From: Promerops cafer
Taxonomy: Eukaryota > Chordata > Aves > Passeriformes > Nectariniidae
Assembly (NCBI GenBank): GCA_013398275.1
Contig: VZSE01008797.1
Span: 340,699-404,698, forward strand
Direction of reading: 5' to 3'
DNA: 64,000 nt
Below the pieces are notes generated by a model. That model made no database searches. It was not told the DNA's origin and saw only the letters and a list, made by a program, of their open reading frames with translations. This document shows positions 1-12,900 of this stretch, one piece after another; the first letter of the stretch is position 1, and each line of letters opens with the position of its first letter. The position numbers and the translations under genes were made by a program.

Positions 1-406
1 AAAACACACCAGACATATTGCTGGAAAACCTCGATTAAGGATTTTAAAAGGTGAAAACCTTTCATCCAATTGACTCCTGAGGAAGTTCCTTGACACTGAG
101 TAGATTAATAGAGGCTTTTGCCCTTAGCTGATCTAGCATGAAAGGGGAGTCTCAGGAATGCTCACCAGATTAATGAGACAGAGGACTCATAAATATGTCA
201 GAAAAACATAATAGTTGGAGATGAAATAGATGTCTCCTTGGGATGCACATTAATATTCACGAGGCTGGGGGTTTGCCAGGGGCCAGCATCCCCAGGGAGG
301 GCTGTGCCCTGGCCAGCTGTGCCAGGCAGGGTGCCAGGGCTCAGCCTGCAGGAAGGAGTTGGTCCTCTGAGCAAAGCTCCACCTCTGCTTGGCCAGGGCA
401 CGCAGA
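1..406. other. Gene-free unique sequence
   Basis: The first 250 bases are AT-richer and the rest is GC-rich with repeated CCAGGG and TGCC words. I see no recognisable exon, RNA gene or repeat. Short overlapping frames on both strands are compositional. Confidence 0.5.
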
Positions 407-515
407 GGAGGTGGACATGGCCTCAGGGACATGGGTGAGCGGTCGGCTTGGATTAACAGTTGGACTGGATTATCCTAAAGTTCTTTTCTAACCTGAATGA
501 TTCCATGATTCCATG
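407..515 (+). mobile_element. CR1 retrotransposon, 3' terminal fragment
   Basis: The segment matches the avian CR1 3' end as I know it. It runs from the GGACATGG-type 3' region through AACAGTTGGACTGGATTATC and CTAAAGTTCTTTTCTAACCTGAATG to two terminal octamers ATTCCATG at 500-507 and 508-515. The octamers are at the right end, so the element is sense on the plus strand. It is severely 5'-truncated, as most CR1 copies are, and holds no ORF2 sequence. The octamers carry a C for the usual T, so the copy is mutated. The left boundary is approximate. Confidence 0.85.
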
Positions 516-1870
516 GCCTTTGCTGTCCCTCCAGGATGGCAGGGCTCAGCTGTGCCACATCTCTGGGGTGCTGTGCAGCTGGGTTTCATGTCTGTTGTAA
601 AAATCCCCTCTTTGGGGTCTGTAGATTGGGATGTTCAGGGTTTGCCAAGGTAGGAGCAAGTCCAGGCTGCAGAAGGAAGAGCAGCAGCTCCCTCAGTGTG
701 TTCCCAAAACACAGAGTAGGCAGCAGCACCCACTGTTGTGGTCAGGCCTCCTGCACAGACACCTCTTGCAGGAGATCTCCCAGAGGTTGGAAAACAGATC
801 TGCTGCAGCTCCTGCACTGCCCAAGCATCTCTGCAGAGCCTGGCCAGGGCTGTGGGGTACCCTGCTTGAAACTGGGAGTAGTTGAGAGGCATGGGGTGAA
901 GAGGGAGCAGGGCAGAGGTCCCTCCGTTCTCGCTCGGGGAACACTCACAGAGAGGCTGCTTTCCTGGGGAAAAAGATGGTTTTGTTCTCCTGGCTCTGCT
1001 CCTCTTATAGGAAAACCCTGCTGTTGGTGGCTGATCCGCACAGTGACAACTCCCCTGGGCTGCTCCTGTGAGACCTCGAGAACCATTTGCCCCAGGGGCT
1101 GGAAACTCAGTGTATTCAGACTGGGAAAGGGAGGTGAGGAGCTGCTCTGGCTGCCACAGCCGTTCCTCCTGTGGGCTGCACACAACGCCAGCCATTCCTT
1201 GCTGACAGATGCCCGCAGGCTTGTTCCAGGGGCAATCCTGCCTGCTGTGTGCAGCCCCCTCCTGCCTCCTCATCCCCCAGGAACCACCCAGCACCAGGAT
1301 GAGGGAGCAGCAGCAGCCTCAGAAATACTAAATCGAGGGCTGCTGGGGGGAAATTGATCCTAAAATGCTGTGTGTGTCCCATGGCAGGGAACTGGCTGGT
1401 GTACAGTGAGGCAGAGCCGGGAGTGCAGCATCCCAGGGAGCAGCCCCATGGCCAGGGCCACAGCAGGCCCTGCCACGGCCACCCTGGGGCTGCAGCGAGG
1501 TGTTTCACCGTGCCAAGGTGAGTTTGGAACAGCAGGTTGAAGGCGGTGCTCGCTGCTGGCCTGAGGACTGTGAGCATCTCAGCTCCTCTCACCGGTGAGG
1601 ATCAGCACGGAGAGGCAGCTCTGACCCAGTGTTCACCCTCCCGCCAGCCTCTGTGAGCTCCAGGGATTTGGGGGAAACTCCTTGTGGATGTCAAGTGGCA
1701 AAGTAAAACAAGTCCCTCCAGCACTGGCTGTGGGGCTCTCCAGGGGCAGGGGATCAGTCGGAGGGGATGTGGACGAGCATGGGGCACAGGGAAAAGCTGT
1801 AGCAAAGGGAGCTGAGCACAGGCTCCTGAGGGCTTGGGGAGCTCATCCCCAGTGGGAACAGCCCTGTGTG
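516..1870. other. GC-rich unique sequence without a supported gene
   Basis: A 273-codon plus frame (536-1357) overlaps a 219-codon minus frame and several shorter ones. None shows domain-like composition, a signal peptide or convincing splice sites. Open frames on both strands at once are what low-stop GC-rich DNA gives. I see nothing else here. Confidence 0.5.
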
Positions 1871-2020
1871 TAGGTGTTTAATAGGACTGTTGCATGGAGT
1901 GGCTCTGCATTAATCACCATGGGAACACGGAGCAGTAAACAGTCTGAAATCATCCCGGAAAATATCACGCCAGTGTTCACATCGGCCCTAATATGAATTA
2001 ACAAGCAAGCTGGCAGTGAC
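1871..2020. other. Candidate conserved non-coding block
   Basis: This is a non-repetitive block of intermediate AT content within GC-rich flanks. It contains CATTAATCACC near 1907, CGGCCCTAATATGAATTAAC near 1984, and the RFX-like word TCACCATGGGAAC near 1914. Such mixtures are typical of avian non-coding conserved elements, but conservation cannot be seen in one sequence. Confidence 0.22.
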
Positions 2021-5000
2021 TCAGTGCAGCAGAAAGCACAGCCAGGGCACCACAGAGGTCCCCCAAAGGGCAATCCTAGTGCAGCAGTCAGGGATGGAGC
2101 CCCAGAGAACCCAAACCAGAGTTTGCTTGGGGTCATCCCACACGGGCATCCCCTGCCCACAGGCAGCCTGGGCAAGGCTTGAGTGAAGCAGCTGGAAATG
2201 CCAGGGCAGAACATCCCCTCCAGGCATGAGGGCAGAGCCTTGGGGCTGTGACAGGACCTGCCACTGGGCTGCTCGCGTGGCCTTGTCCCCCCAGTGCCAC
2301 TCATCATCCCTTGGCATCTCTGGTTAAGCAATTTCCACAGGAAAGCTGGTCCTTCCCCTCACAGTGGCTGAACTGGCAGCACTGGGGAGTTCAGCCCGTG
2401 GCAGCTGAACCCCAGCCTCTGCATCCTACAGCAGCCACGACAGGTTTACACTGTAAAACCTCCTTCCTGGCGTGCCTGGGTGTCACCCTCATCTGCAGCT
2501 GGCTGACAGCCCACCGTGTGCTGCTCTCCTGCCCTTGGCCCAAAAAGTCAGTGCCTCCCTGGCACACCTCGGGAGGGTCCCTGAGCATTCTGTCCCCAGC
2601 CACCAGCAGGACCAGCAGCAGCTGAATCACGTCCTCAAGCACAAAGAGTGCTGCTGGTCCCCAGAGCCACCTCCCCTGGGGATGCCTTCAAGCTCTCCTG
2701 AGATGTCAGCCTTGGCAGAAAGCTCTGCACAGCCTCATGGGGCTTTTGGGGTGTCCTGGAGCCCCTGTGGCAGCTTCACCAAGGCAGTGCCTCTTTTCCC
2801 ATCCTTCAAACATCTCTGCCTGAGGCTAACACCCACCCTGGTGCCTTCATGGAGCTCATATTCCAGAATTTCTGGCAAAGAGGAGATGGTGGCATTGGCA
2901 GGGAGTGAGGTAACAGGCATGGGGAACTCTGCATGGGGTGGGAGATTGTAAATCTCATTTCCTACCTAAACAAGGTACCAAAAGGGAATCCCTCCCTTCC
3001 TGGTTCATCTACCTGGCACCTGAACCCTCTCTCAGCCCCGCCTGGGCTCTGTGGCAAGTATTAGGGGTCTCAGGGCTGCCTGGGCATGCAGGGGTGGGTG
3101 CTGCAAGGGCTGCCCCGTGAGCTGGACCAGGAACATTTTGCTTTTCCTGCTCCATTTAAGTCCTCCTGGTCCAATAGCTGCACGTGTTGGTTTGTCTGGC
3201 TCCATCCTGCTGCGCTCTCCGCCTCTGTGGCCTTGTACAAACATTTGCAATACAGCCATGATACCTGTGCAGCACTTGTGTTTTGGGATGGCAGAGGGCT
3301 GGGGCTGGGCCCTCTCCTGTAGTTTAAGATCTTTTAAGATCAGTTCCAGTGTAGAAGCAGGGTGGCACCTGCTGCATCCCTCCCACAGGTGATGCTACCC
3401 CAAACGAGGGAGGGGAACACCTGTAAGGTGCTGGCAGATGCTGCCACCCTGCTGGGCCCGTCCTGATGTCAGCCTGTGTTAGTCATCATCATGGAAACGA
3501 GGAGCTGGTGGTGAACAACACAAACCATCCCCAAAAAGCCCCAGCACAGGCTGCCTGCAGAGAGATGACTCAGGGTCAGGTTGGACCTACCTGGAAAACA
3601 GCCCAGCAGCTTCCTGGAACTGCCAAGGGACAAGTGAGAAAGAAGGGGGACCTCAGTGGGCATGGGCTGGAGTCACCAGTGAACCCCAGCTCCACATCAG
3701 CGCTCGCCACTGGGTCCAGCCCAGCATGCTGACCACAGATGGGACCCAGAGCCAGCTCTGGCCAAGCTGAGCAGCAGAGAAAGCAGCAAAGGAGGCCCTG
3801 CATGGGCTGCAGCCCGTGCTGCGCTGTCATTCCCAGAGGGATGTGGCTGGGTCCCTGCAGCCACCGCCAGTCCCAGGAGCCTGCTGTGCCACCAGCCAAC
3901 CTCAGAGCCTCAGCAGTGGGGCAAACCCAACCTCTCTGGGTCATCTGCAGCCCCTGGGAGGTGAAACCCCACCAAACCTCCTTCAAGGGCAGAGGGACAC
4001 ATTGCCAGTGAGTGGAGGGGCCAGCAATGCCTGTCCCCATCACGGTGACAGGGACAGGGACGGGTGGGGAGCATTGCCTGTAGCCAGGCTCATGGGGAAG
4101 GCAGTGCCTGGCAGAAACTGAGTTTTGGCTTTGACTTGTTTTGCCTTGATTTAGCAAGTGGAGATGGAGTGAGGGAAGCCTCTGGACAGCTCTGCCAGGG
4201 CAGAAGGGCCCATGGGGATGGAGTGACCCTCACCTCCATCAGGGCTTCACACCCTGCCTTGTTTTCAACATTTTAGAAACCTCCTGGTTTCCTGATGCCT
4301 TCCACAGCGTTTTGGGGTGGAAAGGAAGGACATTTTCCCTGTCAGGAACCCTCTTCTGTACCACAACCAGGAGCTGTTGGTGTCTGCACCGTGTCCCCAG
4401 GCTTTGTGTCCAAGGAAAGGTTTCTTTCAGAAAGCCTTTTTCCACATCAGTTTTTAGTATTTGTTTTTTCATTAAGACCCAAATCTCCTGCTTGTCCTCC
4501 TTAACTTTTGCTGAGTTTCTTTGTGTTGTCATTTCTGAGGCAGTTCCAAGGTTAAAGAAAACTCCTCACGCTGCAGTGACTGCAGCTCTCCAGGGGAAGG
4601 TTAAAGGATGCAAATTGTTGACAGAGGGCTTTTCAATTTAGCGTGCAAAGATCTGATGGTTGAAAGGTGGAGTTAGACAAATCCAGGGGAACAGGACAGG
4701 TGATCGGCAATTGGAGCCGTTTGCCAGGGCTCCTGATGGATTCCCCTTCACCTGTGATTTTAAAATGAAGATTGGGTGCTTTTCTAAATGAAGTGGTCAC
4801 GTTCAGAAAGCATTAATTTGGGGAAATGATTCAGAGGAGCTTGGAATGGTCCTACCCATGAAGCCATGCACCCTGAATCCCTTCTGGGCTTTTCCACATC
4901 ACCTGTGGTGGCTGGAAGGGTCACAGCTCACTTCAGCCTCATCCTGTCTCCCACTGTCTTGGCCCAGGGCTGCTGTCACTGCAGTGAGACAACCACAGAG

Positions 5001-7536
5001 CCACCCCTGCTACTTCCTCTCCCAGCTCCTCCTGCCTCTCCCAGCTCCCTCCTGCCTCTCTGGTTGCCAAAGCCTCTGGCAAAGCCGCTCTGCTGGGCAA
5101 GGGGAGAATTTTGGACCCCCACCATGCTCACCAGCAGAGTCTCACCCGTGCCCATCCCTAGCCACTTCTCCAGCTCCAAATCGTGGATGGCAACTCTGCC
5201 CTGGTCCCTCTCCTGGTCTGATCCTGCTTCTCCTCAAGTGGCACTGCCAGCAGCCAGTCCCAGCTTTCCCCTGTGGGTGCTGCTGTGTGGGAGCAGAACA
5301 TTTTGGCCGGCAGCCACCTCCTCCCTGCTCACTCACACTCGGTGCTTACACGGGACCCAGGGAGTTTTTACGTGGCTTTTATTGCTCAGTGTTTGCAGTG
5401 CAGTCTCTGGAATGCCTGTCCCCTTGCCTGCTCTGAAGCTCAGATGTGCCTCCTGGGCTCATTTAAACTGTTTGCCTTGCTCTTTCATTGCTTTTCTTTT
5501 TCTGCTGGAATTCAGTGCCCAGCTGTCAGATCCTGCAAACTGCACCCAGGCTTCCATCCTTCCAGCAGTACCTGTCCTGCTGCCCCCAGGCCACCCTGCC
5601 CAGCCCAAGGCTGCCCTGCCAGGGGTAAATGTGTTCCTCATGGTTTTACATTTCTGTTTTTGTCTTTTCTACCTGCCTGATGGTGTCTCTGAGTTCTTAG
5701 CCCTAGTGAGCACTGGTTCTCCATGCTTGAAAATCAGTGGGGCAACCAGCATCCACTTACTATTAACTGTTGTTATTTATCAGCAATAATTGCAACCTTT
5801 TGTGCCTTGGACACAATGTGGGCATCATCTCCCAGCCACTTCAGCCTCCCCTGCAGGTGTGTCCCAGCTGAGCACCGACAAATGATCCCACAGAAAATGC
5901 AACAGCCTGGGAGTGAGGGTCTCTCCCTATTTCTTCATTCCCTTGAATTTTATTTAATGTAAAGCTGTGTCTCTCCTGCTGCTCAAACCAACCACTGTGC
6001 CCAATTCTTGGGCATTTAGATCCAAGAGATCTGAGATCCTTGTTTTGTGCTGTGTGCACAGAAATAAAATATGAATGTCTCTTGTTTAATGGTCTAAGAG
6101 TCTTTCTTGCTCTGCAAAAACCCAGCATCCCCAAATCCATTTTCATTTATAATTTTATGAGTAATTCTACTGGCAGCAGCTTTTCCTTGCCATATATATT
6201 TATTAGAGGGAGAAATTCCCCATCCTGAAATGATGTTCTTGCTTGGATCAAATAGCTTTTGAACTCCAGCTCTGTGTTTAACCCTTTTGTTGCTTTCCAT
6301 GTGCTGTTTTATCCCATACCATGCAGGGCAGAGTGTTCCTCTCAGAGGAGAGGACACCTGGAATGCACAAAACAGCCGCAGCAGTGCTCAGAAAACAAAA
6401 TTGAAGCAGTTTTAGAAAAACCTTTTTTCAAGATTAGGAAGCCACGGGGACCAGCATCCTTCTCCCCAAAGGGCAGAGACCTCCCCATGCCCAACTGATG
6501 ACCATCAAGTTGTCATTTGGGCATTGTCGTGTGCCCACAGACACTCTGGGCTCAGCTGGGGGACACAGGTGGGTGTCCCAGCCCAGCTAAGGGGACTCTG
6601 CAGGGCAGGTGGAAGGTATTTCTGAGCTTTCATGGACCTCAGCGTGGTGGTGGTTGCAGAACTGTTCACAGCTCCTTCTCCGTGTGGTGGTAATTGCACA
6701 ATGGTTCAGAGCTCCCAGGACCTGGTTTTATCCAGCCGGGATCCCCCCGTTTCCTGATCGAATATTCCTGTGGCATCTGTTCTGGGAATGTGGGAAGGAC
6801 AGGGAGAGAAGTGAGTGCTGCCCAAAGGAGGAGGGTGAGGGCACGAGCAGGACAGGAGACCTCAGAAATCCTGGTGCTCTGTGTCTGTTCCTGGTGACAG
6901 GGGCACCATCTGCTGAGGAGCAGGGGATTTGTCAGTGTGTCGGTGACAAATGGCTCTCGGTTGAGTAGAAAAATGGTTTATTGATTAGCTGGCAGAGGTG
7001 CCCGCGGGGACTGTGCGGTGACCGACCGGAGCCCGGCCTGCTGCCGCTCTCTGCCGGGCAGGCAGGACCTGGCCCAGCCTGGCCTCTCCTCCCCGTGGCC
7101 CTGGGTCCTGCAGAACAGAGGGAGCTCATCCTGCTCCTTTCTCTGCTCTCTTCTGGGTCTGGAAATCCTGGGCTAAGCAGGATTTCACTGTCCACTGGCC
7201 CCCAGGAGCTCTCGGTGACAATCCCCATGGTGCAGCAGGACCATCTTCTGGGCTGTTTCCTGGCAGTCAGGTCTCAGCTTTCCCATATTTCTCATTCCTG
7301 TGTCCCCCATCTAAGTCTAGCTCCAGCAGAGCACTCAAAAGCCAGGTTTAAGTAGGGAGCAGTGTTCTTGAACCAGGCTGCTCTGTTCCAACCAGGTGGT
7401 TTTGGATGCTGCAGGCTGGGGAGCCCACGCAGTTATCTGAACTGCCTGGGAACTCTGCAATTTTGAAGGCTTTCCCCCTTCTCAGAGCTTCATTGCTGAA
7501 AAAAACAGCCCATTTACCTTGTTATGCATTTTTTCT
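2021..7536. other. Gene-free unique sequence
   Basis: This is mostly GC-rich single-copy-looking DNA with an AT-richer patch around 5940-6260. The longest frame is 307 codons on plus (4866-5789), overlapped by 196- and 135-codon frames. Its translation is rich in Leu, Pro and Ser with no recognisable domain and looks like a compositional frame. A short imprecise CTCCCAGCTC repetition lies near 5015-5055. I recognise no transposable element or RNA gene. Confidence 0.5.
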
Positions 7537-7584
7537 CATGTTCATCCTCTGTGTGGATTTCTTTTTTCATGTTCATCCTCTGTG
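7537..7584. repeat. Short tandem duplication, 31-bp period
   Basis: The 17-base word CATGTTCATCCTCTGTG occurs at 7537-7553 and again at 7568-7584, each preceded by a T-rich run. The 31-bp offset suggests a local tandem duplication or replication slippage. No function is implied. Confidence 0.8.
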
Positions 7585-8621
7585 CTACCCACAGCACACC
7601 TTGAGCAAGCTGAGAATAATTAATCACAGTTTGCTTCCCCGTGTTCGCATGGGATTCCTAATCCGCAGTAAATCCTTTGGGGAACAGATGCAATTATAAA
7701 AGAAATGCTTATTAAAAAGAATGCTATGTGCCATAAAGAAGTGTCAGGACAATTGTCCTTTAGCTGTTTGTCGTGTTGCCAGCTGTGATACGCGCTCCTG
7801 GTGCCATGTCCCAGCTGTCCCTGTCTCCTGGACGTGCTGGGCTCCGCGTGCAGCTGCACCGAGCCCTCGGATTTCAGCTGCTCCCCCTTCTCTCCCCATC
7901 CTGGGGGCTCCTATCCTGAGCTCACCCAGCAAAATCCTGTCACAGCCATGGACCTCCCATAGCAAACACTGTCAGGATCTGTCCTGACTGAAATGGATGA
8001 TGAGCTGCTTGGAATTATTATCTTCTGCACGTGTCAATGTGACCAGCCCGTGAGGGAGAAGTGTTCGACAGTGATTTGTAGGTTTGACTGATATGACAGA
8101 GGACAGACCACAGCAACTGAGCTGCTTCCATCGTTTTTTTGCCTGGCAAGGAGTGAAAAAGGAGGTTACAAACTAAATCCATGTGTTGGGACCGTGATCA
8201 GCACTCCTGAGGCAGAGGCATCTGAGGAAATGAGGACTGTGGGGTTGTGCTCTTGGATTTGACCAGTCCTTTTTCAGGTTAAACCTTCTCCCTGTAGGAC
8301 TGGGGAAGTGCTGCCAGTCCACCTTCACAGAAATTTTGAAGGAGCAGCCAGACAAGCACTAACAAAGAGATCTCCAGGAGAGCTCTTTGATAGCATGGTT
8401 GGGAAGCTTTTGGCTGAGGCCAAGTGATTCATGTGCCCGGGATGGTGTCAGAAGAGAGAGAAAAAGAAACAGAGGAAAAGGGAGATGGTTTTGCTCTGTG
8501 TTAGGAATGGCCATGCTTGCCACAAGCTCTAGAGAGCAAGGGGATGTGGGACCTACTGGAAAACTGGGGGTGATGAGTGAATATTTCACATTGTGAGGTT
8601 GCTGACCTGTGTTTAATCAGG
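7585..8621. other. Gene-free unique sequence
   Basis: This is mixed composition. A CpG-containing segment around 8020-8110 (with GCACGTGTCAATGTGACC) resembles a non-coding conserved element but is unproven. No gene or repeat is recognised. Confidence 0.45.
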
Positions 8622-8818
8622 TTTAGGATGGAAAAACCTCTGGGATCATCAAGTCCAACCATGCCCCCAGCACTGCCAAGGCCATCACTAAACGGTGTCC
8701 CCAAGTGCCACATCCACACAGCTTTTGAATCCCTTCAGGGATGGGGAATCCACCACTGCCCTGGGCAGCTGTGCCAGCCCTTTCAGTGAATAATTTTTTC
8801 CTGAAATCCAAAGGTGAA
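8622..8818 (-). mobile_element. CR1 retrotransposon, 3' fragment, reverse orientation
   Basis: Read left to right, this is the reverse complement of an avian CR1 3' region. GGATCATCAAGTCCAACCAT is followed by the GCACTGCCAAGGCC and CCACTGCCCTGGGCAGC blocks, then CCCTTTCAGTGAATAATTTT and TTCCTGAAATCC. In the sense direction this is the end of ORF2 followed by the 3' untranslated region. The terminal octamers are lost and the 5' side stops before the usual CTCCCCTGGC block, so the copy is truncated and degraded. Boundaries are within about 15 bp. Confidence 0.88.
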
Positions 8819-9369
8819 CCAAGTCTTTTTGTGTGCAAATAGAACCATCCAAACCTGAGCAGACAGGACAGGAGCTGTAGCAGGGGCTGTGTCTGTTCAG
8901 CTCCAGCCCATCACTGACCTTTGTGAGAGGAGGAAATTCTGCAAGAACTGAAATCCAGGTCACATTCCCAAGGTGTGAGCAGGAAGGGGTGGAACCAGGC
9001 AGCTCGGGGTATGAGATGCTGTGCAATCAGCAGGGACTATGAAGAGCAATAAGGATCAGTTGCAGATAAGTAAAGCATTTTGGTAGTGGCCAAAACCAGA
9101 ATTTTATCCTTGGTTAGTCAAGGAATGGGCAGAGGCCATCTGGGCTGTTACAGTGCTCCAGGAGATTGGTAGAGGCAAAGGTAAAATCTGTATTTACAGA
9201 GGGGAGAAAGAAGAAGGCTTGGAGAATTGTTATTAACATTCTAACCTGACTGCTTTAAACTCAGGTCCCAGAAAAACATAGTTTCTAAATTATATTTCTT
9301 AATGAAAATTTTAAAAAAAGGATCCTTCCCAAAAGAAAAAGCCAATATGATTTTCCTGCTTGATGAGAC
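8819..9369. other. Gene-free sequence, possible LINE flank
   Basis: There is no recognisable gene. AT content rises to the right, and the older CR1 body that begins near 9370 may extend further left in a form too eroded for me to follow. Confidence 0.4.
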
Positions 9370-9903
9370 TAAATTTTCTGGATTGAGAAGAAGCCAGGGA
9401 TGCTGGATGCCTTGGCTTTGCTAGGAATTTGCTGTATTTCCCATGACATTCCTTTTAGCAAGGTTGGTCAGCAGGTCTCCACACAAGTGCTGAGGGAGAG
9501 GTGCAAAAAATGGCTGGAAACCAGACAAGAGAAATCAATAACTGGCTGTCAAATAAAAGGATGGATTGAATGACTTTCTGCAGGAATCCATCCTCAGTCT
9601 AATACGAGTCAGTGTTCTCCCTAACGATCCAAATGATGGAATATTTGCTGCTCAGGCTGCAGAGCTTCAGGATGGGAATTAGTGCTGCAATTGCAGAAAA
9701 GGCGATTTCCAGCCATGGAGGAGAAAGGACAATTAAGCACTGGATTGTTTTGCCTGGGGAGGGCTCTGGAGTTTCTATCATTAGAAGTGTTTAAGAAGAG
9801 TTTGGAGAAACATCTCCTGGGATTAATGGACAGCTGACCCTACCCTGGGGCAGGGTCAACACTTGAGGTCCTTCCCAGCCCTATTTTCTGTGATTCTGCA
9901 TCA
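9370..9903 (+). mobile_element. Older CR1-type LINE, ORF2 3' part to 3' end
   Basis: The block keeps the order of CR1 ORF2 landmarks on the plus strand. A TTTCCCATGACATTCCTTTT word corresponds to the reverse-transcriptase region usually read as SHDIL. A degenerate GGAATCCATCCTCAGTC and CCCTAACGATCCAAATGATG follows, corresponding to the P(I/L)LFNIFINDLD region. The 3' region GAAGTGTTTAAGAAGAG leads to GAGGTCCTTCCCAGCCCTAT and TGTGATTCTGCA at the end. The frame is broken many times and several hundred bases are missing, so it is a fossil older than the octamer-ended copies. The family call is from remembered landmarks; the subfamily is not assignable. Confidence 0.7.
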
Positions 9904-12900
9904 TTCCAAAAGCAGCATCACATCTCTGATGACTTTTAGGGGAAAGTATGAAAAATTCCACAAAAATATGGAAATACATGATGACTTTGAAAAAAAAGCA
10001 CTGCATTTTGTTTACCAAAATGTCAGTATACTAACCCAGATTTCCAAACAAGTGGCATAAATTGAGTAGCCTGGCTTCCAGGAGCTACTGGAGCTCTTGG
10101 TGGCTTCCTCCACCCTGTCTTTGGAAAGCCTGGCTTGGGAAGGTCTCACTGCGGTGGAAAAGCATTGGATTTCTAAAATAGAAATATGAACAAGGGTATT
10201 TATACAAAATGGGAATGAATTTATTTTTTTTTCCCATCGGTTCCTCTGGCAAAGACAGCTGGGCATTTGGAGTGATGGTGTTTAAATGCAAAATGCACCT
10301 CATTGGAGAGTTGTTCCATGCAATTCATCTTCAGAGCGAGCTCTTAGTGCCTGTTTGCAATGTGCAGCCCCAGCCCGGCCGGCTCGGGCTGAGCACGAGG
10401 GCAAGGATGGCAGTGTCACACATTCCAATCCCCACTGCAGCCCACATTGCTCAAAGCAAGATGACTTGCAAACATCCAACAGGAATGAGGAAGATGAATC
10501 GTATGCAAGGTCAGGCACAATGCCAGGAAATGGAGAGAGGCAAGAGCAGTTAATTGCTTTAGATTCCAACAACCCCAAAACGTGCCCTGTGTGCAGACAT
10601 CCCTTCCTCGCACAGCACTGGACCTCACTGTCCAAGCCAGCAAATAAAATAGGCAATGGAGGTGCTTGTCGTGATTTTTAATGTCAAAATTAGATTCACG
10701 GATGCCTTATGGTCTCTGTAATTACTAGACATCACTCATCATTTTTCCCAGCTCAAGGGATACTCTGTTATTGACCTCACTGGGAAGATATAAATACATT
10801 ACTGAATGGAAATATCACCATTTACTGTTGTGGAAAGGTCTACACCATAGCTCAAAGGACTCTGAAATCTTTATCTCAGTGTACCTACAGCAGAGGAGAA
10901 TGCCTGATACTGTTGATACGATGCCAAACCACTGCTACTGAGGTCTTATCTTAAGGAGAAAAACCTATTAGAGGTTATTAAAGGAGAGCAGCAACAGCAG
11001 ACCACAAACTCAAAGGAACTTACTACAGTCAGACAGCTGAAAATCCTGTGCCAGCCCAGCACAGAGCTGCCAGTGATGGAGTGGCCAGAGGCCATGGTGT
11101 CCTCACTGGCCCCAGGCTGGTGGGGCCACAGGATCTCCTGGAAGCATGTCAGGATCACAGAGTGCCACAGAAGATGAAAGAATGTTCCACCCCCTGGATG
11201 TGATGAGGACTGAGAGCAGGGAGAGGCCAGCAGATGCTCGTGTGGCATCGTGTGGGTCACTGTGTTGCTGAGGGACTCTTGTGGGGCTGTGCCTGGAGCA
11301 CCGTGCTGGGCATTGGGCTCTGTGGGTCACCTGTGAGGGAGGAGTTGCTCCCCAGCTCGTGTTTGTTGCTCCAGGGACTGTGAAGGGACACTGCTGGTGC
11401 CTCCCTGCTGCTGGCAGCCCCACGGGTCTGGTAGGAGGCACAGGAGGAGCCATGGCCTCAGAGGACCCGGCAGAATGGGGGGAGGGTGAAGGGATGTGCT
11501 GGCAAACACTCATTCCACTCAGACTGGAGGGGTTTGTGGTGTTTTAGGATGAACCAACTATGGCTGTGCCCTCTGCAAGGGCTGTGCCCCGAGTGAGCAC
11601 CTCTGCTGTGGGGAACTGTCAATTGATGTGCCTCGGCTTAGGGCAGGACACCAAGGGGGGAGCCCCCGGGGTGTGGCTGGGCTCAGCCACATCCTGAGGG
11701 ACAAAGCTGCAAGCAGCAGCAGGGAGAGGAGCAGGACAGCCCAGGAGAGGGCTCTGGGGCCAGGCTCCCTCTTCCATCCTTGCTGGACCTCGATAGATGG
11801 ATGCCAGCCAGAGCCCGGCCAAGCCTGCATCCCATGGAGAGAGTTGGCCCTGCAAATTACAGCTTCTCTGCCTGCAAGGGCTCATTATTGTTTATTGAGC
11901 TAGGGAGGTTTTTCTGCTTTCTATTTTGGGCCAAGCTCCCCTTGTATTTATTTACAATCAGTAGAGCAGCTGGTAGCCACTGGCGTTGAAGAAAATTGCT
12001 GTGAAAAGCAGGAAATTGGCTTCTCACCTCATGAGGGGGGCTGAATCTGCCCTGAGGGACCCAGCCCTGCAGTCTGCCCCTACCCCCAGCCCCATGGCTT
12101 GTCCTGGCCCCTGTCACCAGGTCTCAGGTCTCACAGGTGTTGCAGGTCTCACAGGTTGCCTGAAGCAACCTCCAGTGCTGGCTTGAGGCAACCTGGCAGC
12201 AAATCTGCTTCAGTGGTCAGTGCTGCATCTCATCCCAGAACATGTGTCAGTAACCAGAGTGTCAGGTGTCTTTGAAAGGTCCCTAAAGGCATTTAGCAGT
12301 GCAGTTATCATCAGGGATTCACTTTGGGAGGCTGCAGGAGCAGGGAAAGCCTCCCCAGAGGCCTGTGCAATGCACAGCCCTGTGTTCTGTGAGGTTCTGG
12401 GCTCTCCTGTGCTACCAACAGCCCACACCCAGCCAGGTGTTGCTGCTCCTGAAGTCATCACAGTTTCCAGGCTGGGAGATGAGAAAGCTGCTGTGCTGCT
12501 GTGGCACCCCCCAAAAACTGCAGGCCCCCAGTTTTGGGAATGGATCACTTATCTGGCCTCTCAGGGCCAAGGGTGCTGAGCCCTCCAGCAAAGCCTGGCT
12601 CTGACAGCTCAGCGTGGCTCTGGCTGTCCCCAGTCAAAGCCAGTCCCTCAGAAGAGGAAAAACTGGTGAGTGCCTGTGCATCCTCTCTGCCTGGCCCTGT
12701 GTAACCACCATGGCAGTCTGTAAGTGGTCTAACATATTAAAGTTCAGGCAGCAAGGGAAAGGATGACCTTTTTCATTTTGCCCAGAGCAGGCAAGGGGAA
12801 TGCAATTATAATTTCTTGTAATTCATCTCCTGACACTGTGTAACAGATGAACTTCACTTGGTCAGGGCAGGGATGAGGGAAGAAGGACAGAAGGAGAGGA

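Noticed and set aside
536..1357. 273-codon plus frame and 219-codon minus frame over the same DNA
   Set aside because: Both strands open at once and no domain, splice or start-site support.
4866..5789. 307-codon open frame on the plus strand
   Set aside because: Leu/Pro/Ser-rich translation without a domain, overlapped by long frames in another phase; typical of GC-rich low-stop avian DNA.
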